From: Burkholderiales bacterium
GTDB lineage: Bacteria > Actinomycetota > Thermoleophilia > Gaiellales > Gaiellaceae
Length of the DNA stretch: 17,629 nt
Assembly: GCA_025935595.1 (NCBI GenBank)
Contig: JAICUZ010000022.1
Span: 1-17,629, forward strand
Reading direction: 5' to 3'
The notes below the pieces were generated by a model. The model was given only the letters and a program-made list of their open reading frames with translations. It ran no database searches and was not told the origin of the DNA. Shown piece after piece: positions 13,234-17,629 of the stretch; the stretch's first letter is position 1, and the number at the start of each line of letters is the position of its first letter. The position numbers and the translations under genes are program-made.

Positions 13234-14331
13234 GTGAAGAACTTCGACGCCCTCGTGGTCGGCGGCGGCCCCGCGGGGTCGACGACGGCGATCCGGCTCG
13301 CCGACGGCGGCGCACGCGTGCTGCTCGTCGACAAGGCGACATTCCCCCGCGACAAGCCGTGCGGCGGCGGCATCACGACGCGTGCGCTCGCGCACTGCCC
13401 GGTGGATCCGTCGCCCGTCGTCGAGGAGCAGGTCGATCTCGTCGAGCTGCGGTTCCGCTTCGGCGACTCGGTGGTGCGCGAGGCCCGATCGCCCGTGATC
13501 AGCATGACGCAACGCCGGCGGCTCGACGCGTTCCTGCTCGACGCAGCCCGCGAGCGCGGGGTCGAGGTTCGGGAGGGAACGACGATCGACGCGGCGTCTG
13601 CGCCGGCCGACTACGTCGTCGGTGCGGACGGCGCCAACGGCACGACGGCGAAGGCGTTCGCGCTCGGCGGCGGCATCGTCCACGGCGTCGCGTACGAGGG
13701 AAACGTCCCGTACGGCGTGGTCGAACGCGATCGCTACGCGCGTCGTGCGGTCGTCGAGCTCGCCGACATCCCGGGCGGGTACGGCTGGGTGTTCCCAAAG
13801 GGCGATCACGTCAACGTCGGAGTCGGTGCATGGCAGGACGAAGGGCCACGCATTCGCGAGCACCTCGCCCGCGTCTGCGAGGCGCACCACCTCGATCCGG
13901 CGCAGCTCGGCAGCCTCCGTGGTCACCGCCTACCGCTGCGACGCGGCGCGACGCGTCTCGCCGGCGATCGCGCACTCCTCGTCGGGGACGCTGCCGGCCT
14001 GATCGACCCGGTCTCGGGCGACGGCATGTACGAGTGCTTCGTCTCGTCGCGGCTCGCTGCCGACGCGATCCTCGCGGGGCAGCTCGACGCGTACCCCGCC
14101 GCACTCGACGCCGCGGTCGGGCGATTGCACAGCGCGTCGTGGAAGCTGAAGCAGGCGCTCGACCGCTGGCCCCGGGCGAGCTGGCGCGTTGCGCGCACGC
14201 AGCTGCTCTGGCGTTCCGTCGAACGTCTGCTGCTCGGGGATGTGGCCGCGCCTGCCGATGTACACGGTGTTGCCCGCGTCCCTCTTCGCGTCTTGGACGC
14301 ACTCGCGCGTTTCCGAGTTCCTCAGTCCTGA
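13234..14331 (+). CDS. FAD-dependent geranylgeranyl-reductase-family oxidoreductase
   Basis: A 365-residue flavoprotein starting at GTG 13234 (VKNFDALVVGGGPAG); starts further upstream would run into tRNA-Tyr. The dinucleotide-binding GGGPAG is at residues 10-15, followed by DKATFPRDKPCGGGITTRAL, the PCGGG stretch typical of the family. DYVVGADGANGTT is mid-protein and the second FAD motif LLVGDAAGLIDPVSGDGMYE is near 250-268. This matches the geranylgeranyl reductase/menaquinone-type or lipid-reducing flavoproteins, which saturate isoprenoid double bonds or oxidise related substrates. No strong ribosome site is visible. The exact substrate cannot be assigned; other members are halogenase-like or monooxygenases, but the PCGGG and PVSGDGM motifs favour the reductase group. 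Confidence 0.88.
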   Translation: MKNFDALVVGGGPAGSTTAIRLADGGARVLLVDKATFPRDKPCGGGITTRALAHCPVDPSPVVEEQVDLVELRFRFGDSVVREARSPVISMTQRRRLDAFLLDAARERGVEVREGTTIDAASAPADYVVGADGANGTTAKAFALGGGIVHGVAYEGNVPYGVVERDRYARRAVVELADIPGGYGWVFPKGDHVNVGVGAWQDEGPRIREHLARVCEAHHLDPAQLGSLRGHRLPLRRGATRLAGDRALLVGDAAGLIDPVSGDGMYECFVSSRLAADAILAGQLDAYPAALDAAVGRLHSASWKLKQALDRWPRASWRVARTQLLWRSVERLLLGDVAAPADVHGVARVPLRVLDALARFRVPQS

Positions 14332-14351
14332 AGCTGGGGCATCATGAGTCT

Positions 14352-15935
14352 GTGAGGCGCGTTCGCGAAACGGCGCTGTGCGCCTTCGTCGCTGCGCTCG
14401 TCGTGGCTCCCGTGGCCGCCGCCGACGTCGCGCCCGCGCCGTGCGTCGGTGCGGGCCTCGTCGCGATCGTGCCGCCGGCCGCGACCGAACCGACGACGCT
14501 CGGCCCCGCGATCACCGCCGCCGCGACCACGAGCGCAGACGCGCCGACGTTCCACGATGCGCAGTACCTGGTCGACCTCACGAACGCTCAGGCGGGCGGG
14601 GCTGGTTGCGTCCGCACCTCCGCGCCGGGCGGCACGCACGCGGTGTCGCATCACTGGAGCGTATTGAGCGCCCTGTCGGGCGACTCGCTGCGCGCGGATC
14701 TCGTGCCTGCGGACGGGGACGGGTCCGGATGGCGTCTCCGCACGACGATCAACGGGCTCCACGTCGGTGGACGGTCGGTCGACGCCATCGCCGGCACGAG
14801 CGTGCCGGTCTCCAACTGGGGCACGCTGACGATCGCCGCGCAGGCCGACCTGCCGCGCCTCCAGCCGTTGCGCTACTGGGCGGCGGCGCTGGAACTGAAG
14901 CTCACGCGTGCGCACGCAGGGTTGCCGGCGGGAACGCTGATCCTGGTCGGCTACGCCGCTGCAAACCACCCACCCGCGAAGCCGCCACCTCCGCCCACGA
15001 CGTCGACCGCGCCGGCCACCACGACGGCTCCCACGACGACCGCTCCGCGCCCGACGACGACGCCCGCGCCGACCACGACCGTGACGAAGCCGAAGCCACC
15101 GCCGAAGAAGCACGCGACGAAGAAGAAGGCGAAGCCGCCGAAGACGAAGAAGAAGAAGCCCGCGGTCGGCCGGCCGCTCACCGGGACGCCGCCGCTCGAC
15201 GGGCGGTACGTCTTCCCGGTCGCCGGGCACGCCGATTGGGGTGACTCCTACGGCGGCGCGCGGTCGGACGTCCCCGGGAACTGGCACCACGGCGACGATC
15301 TCTTCGCGGCGCTCGGCACACCGGTCGTCGCCGTCGCCGACGGAACGATCTTCGCAGTCGGCTGGAACCGCGTCGGCGGCTGGCGGCTGTGGCTGACCGA
15401 CCACGCCGGCAACGACTTCTACTACGCGCACCTCTCGGGCTACACGCGGCTCGGCCGCAACAACCGGGCTGTCCACCGCGGCGACGTGATCGGCTTCGTC
15501 GGCAACACCGGTGACGCCTTCACGACGCAGCCGCATCTTCATTTCGAAGTGCACCCGACCGGGCTGCTCTACCTCGGCTACGACGGAGCTGTCGACCCCA
15601 CGACGTACCTCCGATCGTGGTCGCTGCCGCAACAGGTGGAGGTGCTCCCGCCGGTCGAGCTACCGGACGGAGCTCCGCCGGGCTTCGGGTCGGCGGCCGA
15701 CTTCCGGCGACTTCTCGCCGTGCATCCACGGCCGGTCAAACGATCGCCTGCGGCGAAGGCCACCCCGGACGAGAGCCTTCCGGTGAACCGCGCGAAGCCG
15801 ACGCGCGTCGCGGCTGCACCCGTGGGCGCGTCGAGCGCCGCCGACGGGAGCGCCCTACCGGTCGTGGCGGGGATCCTCCTCCTCGCAGGCGGGCTCGCCG
15901 CGATCGCTCACGCCGCCCGAGACGGCCGAGCCTAG
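14352..15935 (+). CDS. Exported M23 (LytM-type) metallopeptidase with Pro/Lys linker and C-terminal TM helix
   Basis: A 527-residue protein from GTG 14352, the first start after the flavoprotein gene. An N-terminal signal (TALCAFVAALVVAPVAAADV) is followed by a domain of about 180 residues of unknown type, then a disordered linker rich in Pro, Thr and Lys (about residues 205-272). The M23 domain at about 283-416 keeps the zinc set: NWHHGDDLFA near 310, YYAHLSGY, and QPHLHFEVHP near 395. M23 enzymes cut peptidoglycan crosslinks; a wall-remodelling role is likely. The C-terminus is a hydrophobic helix (VVAGILLLAGGLAAIAH) and short basic tail, which would anchor the protein or follow a cleavable region. 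The Lys-rich linker may bind anionic wall polymers. Confidence 0.9.
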   Translation: MRRVRETALCAFVAALVVAPVAAADVAPAPCVGAGLVAIVPPAATEPTTLGPAITAAATTSADAPTFHDAQYLVDLTNAQAGGAGCVRTSAPGGTHAVSHHWSVLSALSGDSLRADLVPADGDGSGWRLRTTINGLHVGGRSVDAIAGTSVPVSNWGTLTIAAQADLPRLQPLRYWAAALELKLTRAHAGLPAGTLILVGYAAANHPPAKPPPPPTTSTAPATTTAPTTTAPRPTTTPAPTTTVTKPKPPPKKHATKKKAKPPKTKKKKPAVGRPLTGTPPLDGRYVFPVAGHADWGDSYGGARSDVPGNWHHGDDLFAALGTPVVAVADGTIFAVGWNRVGGWRLWLTDHAGNDFYYAHLSGYTRLGRNNRAVHRGDVIGFVGNTGDAFTTQPHLHFEVHPTGLLYLGYDGAVDPTTYLRSWSLPQQVEVLPPVELPDGAPPGFGSAADFRRLLAVHPRPVKRSPAAKATPDESLPVNRAKPTRVAAAPVGASSAADGSALPVVAGILLLAGGLAAIAHAARDGRA

Positions 15936-15976
15936 GAGGGTTCAAGCTCGGCGGGCGGTCTGCCGATACGAGAGAC

Positions 15977-16267
15977 GTGGTCCGCCGCATCGTCGACCTG
16001 CTGCTCATCGCCGCGATTCTCGGCGCGGTCGGCTTCGGTGCGTACCAGATCGGCCAGAGTGTCGACACGACGTCCAACAACCTGGCGAAGCGTGATTCGG
16101 AGCTGGGTCAGACGACCTATCACCGCGCCGACCCGAAGGGGCCGTCGAGGCACACGTACGAGCTCGTCGGCGTTTCGATCGCCGTCGTCGCCGGCGTGAT
16201 GATCGTCGTGTCCCTCGGCAGTGCGCTCGTCAAGACGCGCAAGCGTCAGCGCTGGCACGCCACCTAG
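15977..16267 (+). CDS. Small two-TM membrane protein
   Basis: A 96-residue protein from GTG 15977. Two hydrophobic helices, LLLIAAILGAVGFGAYQIG near residues 7-26 and VGVSIAVVAGVMIVVSLGSA near 63-83, flank a polar, probably exterior loop; the tail is basic (KTRKRQRWHAT). No family is recognised. It lies 41 bases after the M23 gene on the same strand and is probably co-transcribed with it. Confidence 0.7.
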   Translation: MVRRIVDLLLIAAILGAVGFGAYQIGQSVDTTSNNLAKRDSELGQTTYHRADPKGPSRHTYELVGVSIAVVAGVMIVVSLGSALVKTRKRQRWHAT

Positions 16268-16280
16268 CCGTTCGCGACCG

Positions 16281-16298
16281 CTCACTCGTTCGAGTGAG
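16281..16298. repeat. Perfect 8-bp inverted repeat CTCACTCG-TT-CGAGTGAG
   Basis: CTCACTCG (16281-16288) and CGAGTGAG (16291-16298) flank two bases. With GCGA/TCGC outside, it can form a longer bulged hairpin. It lies in the 63-base gap between the small membrane protein and the MshEN gene. It could be a terminator stem without a T-run, or an operator for the downstream gene. Confidence 0.5.
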
Positions 16299-16378
16299 TC
16301 GCTCAAGTCTCAGCCGCGATTCGCCGACAAGTGTCTGGCGGGTTGGGTGAGAGATCGCATCGAGCGGAGGATGAGCGA

Positions 16379-17317
16379 GTGAGTCAGAAGGCTTTGGCCG
16401 GAGCCGATACGACCGAGACTCCCGTTCGGGTCCCGCTGGGTCAGCTTCTGATCCAGGCGGGGTTCCTCACGCAGGTGCAGCTCGACGATGCGCTCTATGA
16501 AGGAAGTCGCACCGGCGAGCGTCTCGGTGAGGTCGTGGTTCGCCGCGGGCTTGCCACCGAGGACGATGTCGCCCGCCTGCTCGCCGAGCAGTGGGGGCTC
16601 GACTATGTCGAGCGGTCCTCGATCTGGTTCGACGCGAACGCGCTTGCCCAGATGTCGCGCGAGGATGCGCAGCGCCTCGAGGCGTTGCCGACTCGCGTCG
16701 AGGACGGGCGCGTCGTCGTCGCGGTCGCCGAGCCGACGGAGCAGCGGCTCGGCGCGTTGCGCGAGCTGCTCGGAGAGGAAACGGTGATGATCGTGGTTCC
16801 GAAGTCGGCACTTGATGCCGGGCTGCGGAGCGATCTCCTCCGGAGTCGTGGCCAGTTCGGGCCGTCCGAGGAGCTCAACGTTCTGGAGTCCGACGCGAAC
16901 GTCGAGAGCGACGCCGAAAGTGAAAGTGAGGAGTGGGACGGAGACGGTGGCGGCGGTGACGGCGGCGGCGGCGATGACGGCGGCGACGACGGCGGCGACG
17001 ACGGCGACGAGCCGATGGCCGCTGTGACCAAGCTGCCCGTCAAGAAGGGAACCGCCGGGAAGCTGTCCGACGAAACCTCAGACGACGCAGTCGCGGCACT
17101 CGCCGACGAGGCGAACGCGATCGCGGAACGTCTCGCCGCGCAGGCTGCTGCTGTGAAGGCACAGCAGAGCGAGATGAAGGTTCGCTCGGAGCAGTACGAG
17201 ACGCAGATCCAGGCGCTCGAGGACTCGAAGACCGAGCTCGAGGTGCAGTTGAAGGAGAAGACGGAGCAGCTCGACCGCGTCCGCGGCCAGCTCACCGAGC
17301 TTCTCGAATCGCTCTAG
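16379..17317 (+). CDS. Orphan MshEN-type c-di-GMP-binding domain with Gly/Asp linker and coiled coil
   Basis: A 312-residue protein. Residues about 18-80 are a GspE/MshE N-terminal (MshEN) domain with two 24-residue units: VPLGQLLIQAGFLTQVQLDD and RLGEVVVRRGLATEDDVARL followed by LAEQ. The second unit keeps the RLG-x2-L/V...G...L-x2-Q pattern for c-di-GMP; the first has lost the leading Arg and final Gln. There is no T2SS/pilus ATPase domain after it. Instead an Asp/Gly tract (about 187-210) and a long coiled coil (about 236-310, heptad-rich ALADEANAIAERLAAQAAAV ... ELEVQLKEKTEQL). Starts: GTG 16379 has GGAGG upstream; GTG 16331 is the alternative. Probably a signalling adaptor. The inverted repeat past its stop is a terminator. 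Confidence 0.82.
   Translation: MSQKALAGADTTETPVRVPLGQLLIQAGFLTQVQLDDALYEGSRTGERLGEVVVRRGLATEDDVARLLAEQWGLDYVERSSIWFDANALAQMSREDAQRLEALPTRVEDGRVVVAVAEPTEQRLGALRELLGEETVMIVVPKSALDAGLRSDLLRSRGQFGPSEELNVLESDANVESDAESESEEWDGDGGGGDGGGGDDGGDDGGDDGDEPMAAVTKLPVKKGTAGKLSDETSDDAVAALADEANAIAERLAAQAAAVKAQQSEMKVRSEQYETQIQALEDSKTELEVQLKEKTEQLDRVRGQLTELLESL
16936..17010 (+). repeat. GGCGAC/GGCGGC tandem-like tract coding for Gly-Asp linker
   Basis: A degenerate repeat of GGC, GGT and GAC codons encodes the Gly/Asp tract of the MshEN protein. It is likely to vary in length between strains by slippage. Confidence 0.7.
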
Positions 17318-17353
17318 CGCGTGCCCGTCACCTGACGCTGACGGGCACGCGCT
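17316..17353. terminator. Perfect 15-bp inverted repeat between convergent genes (bidirectional terminator)
   Basis: AGCGCGTGCCCGTCA (17316-17330) pairs exactly with TGACGGGCACGCGCT (17339-17353) around an 8-base loop. It overlaps the last codon of the MshEN gene at its 5' edge and encodes the final residues and stop of the molybdoenzyme gene on the opposite strand. Its place between two convergent stops and its stability argue for a two-way terminator; no clear U-run. Confidence 0.75.
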
Positions 17354-17629
17354 GCACCGCGTTGTTCGCGTAGCCGCCGACGTTCCACGCCGGCTCGAAC
17401 GGCTGCTCGTTCCCGGCAGCGTCACGCGCCCGGCACGCGAGCACGTGCTCGCCCGGCTTCGCGTCCCACACGGATGACCAGGCGCGCCACGCCCAGCGGC
17501 CGAGCTCGTCCGCCGCGAGCTGCGCTGGCGTCCACGAGGTTCCGCCGTCAACCGAGAAGTCGACCGCCTCGATCGGCGCCTCGCCCGACCACGCGCGACC
17601 TTCGATCGTGACCCGCCCGGCGTCCATCA
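17328..17629 (-). CDS. C-terminal Mo-co dimerisation domain of a sulfite-oxidase-family molybdoenzyme (partial)
   Basis: The frame is open from the window's right edge to TGA 17328. Its about 100 residues match the Ig-like dimerisation domain of sulfite oxidase-family enzymes: IEGRAWSGEAPIEAVDFSVD, GGTSW, WAWRAWSSVWDAKPGEHVLA, CRARDAAGNEQPFEPAWN and GGYANNAVQRVPVSVR. The pattern G-x-AWSG, V-x-VSVDGG-xSW, RA-D-x2-G-x-QP, WN-x-GGY-x-NN is characteristic. The molybdopterin-binding domain lies beyond the window. Members oxidise sulfite or reduce methionine sulfoxide and similar; which one cannot be told here. The last residues of the domain are inside the terminator-like hairpin. Confidence 0.85.
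   Translation of the reverse strand, partial: MDAGRVTIEGRAWSGEAPIEAVDFSVDGGTSWTPAQLAADELGRWAWRAWSSVWDAKPGEHVLACRARDAAGNEQPFEPAWNVGGYANNAVQRVPVSVR

Noticed and set aside
12649..13926. Minus-strand frame of 425 residues across tRNA-Tyr and the flavoprotein gene
   Set aside because: Crosses a tRNA gene and shadows two genes with clear motifs; composition Arg-rich.
14322..15632. Minus-strand frame of 436 residues antisense to the M23 peptidase
   Set aside because: Arg/Gly-rich low-complexity complement of the Pro/Thr/Lys linker; no fold-like segments.
1..17629. CRISPR array, insertion sequence or prophage
   Set aside because: No direct repeats with regular spacers, no transposase or integrase frame and no phage genes seen.

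Overview
This is a high-GC bacterial chromosome segment with many GTG starts and dense packing. The gene content (RsiG-like c-di-GMP anti-sigma, GGDEF/HD-GYP protein, zinc-ribbon cyclase-ATPase, geranylgeranyl-reductase-type flavoprotein, RPNDRAG-repeat secreted protein) suggests a deep-branching actinobacterium, most likely Thermoleophilia (Gaiellales or Solirubrobacterales). That placement is inference; no rRNA or marker gene is present.

Layout. (1) 1-1154, plus strand: the tail of an unidentified gene, a two-helix membrane protein, a 75-residue RsiG-like protein with two copies of a c-di-GMP-binding-type motif, and a small hypothetical. Facing them is a membrane-anchored GGDEF + HD-GYP protein (1151-3136, minus), so a c-di-GMP effector and a c-di-GMP metabolic enzyme lie side by side. 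(2) 3199-6174, minus strand: an apparent operon of a secreted protein, a DsrE-like protein, an RPNDRAG-repeat membrane protein, an NTF2/SnoaL-like protein and a cupin, followed by a CBS-pair protein. Upstream is a TPR-LuxR regulator (6296-7975, minus), divergent from a large zinc-ribbon/adenylate cyclase/ATPase/TPR protein (8285-11251, plus). (3) 11316-12814, plus strand: two methyltransferase genes overlapping by ATGA, both interrupted by in-frame UGA. (4) A small Cys-rich membrane protein and tRNA-Tyr (both minus), then a flavoprotein reductase, an M23 peptidase, a small membrane protein and an orphan MshEN-domain/coiled-coil protein (all plus), and finally the partial C-terminus of a sulfite-oxidase-like molybdoenzyme (minus).

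Most interesting. The methyltransferase pair at 11316-12814 reads as a two-gene selenoprotein operon. The first gene, ArsM/AS3MT-like, has UGA where that family has the C-terminal Cys of a WTGC-type motif. The second, a class I SAM methyltransferase, has two consecutive UGA codons in mid-fold, where a Cys-Cys pair would sit. In each case the reading frame resumes with good family-like sequence, a perfect 7-bp stem-loop with G in its loop lies at bacterial-SECIS spacing after the UGA, and the first gene's readthrough stop overlaps the second gene's start. A tandem Sec-Sec methyltransferase would be highly unusual. No SelA/SelB/SelC/SelD is in this window, so decoding capacity must be checked elsewhere in the genome.

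A secondary theme is c-di-GMP: the RsiG-like protein, the GGDEF-HD-GYP protein, and the distant MshEN-domain protein.
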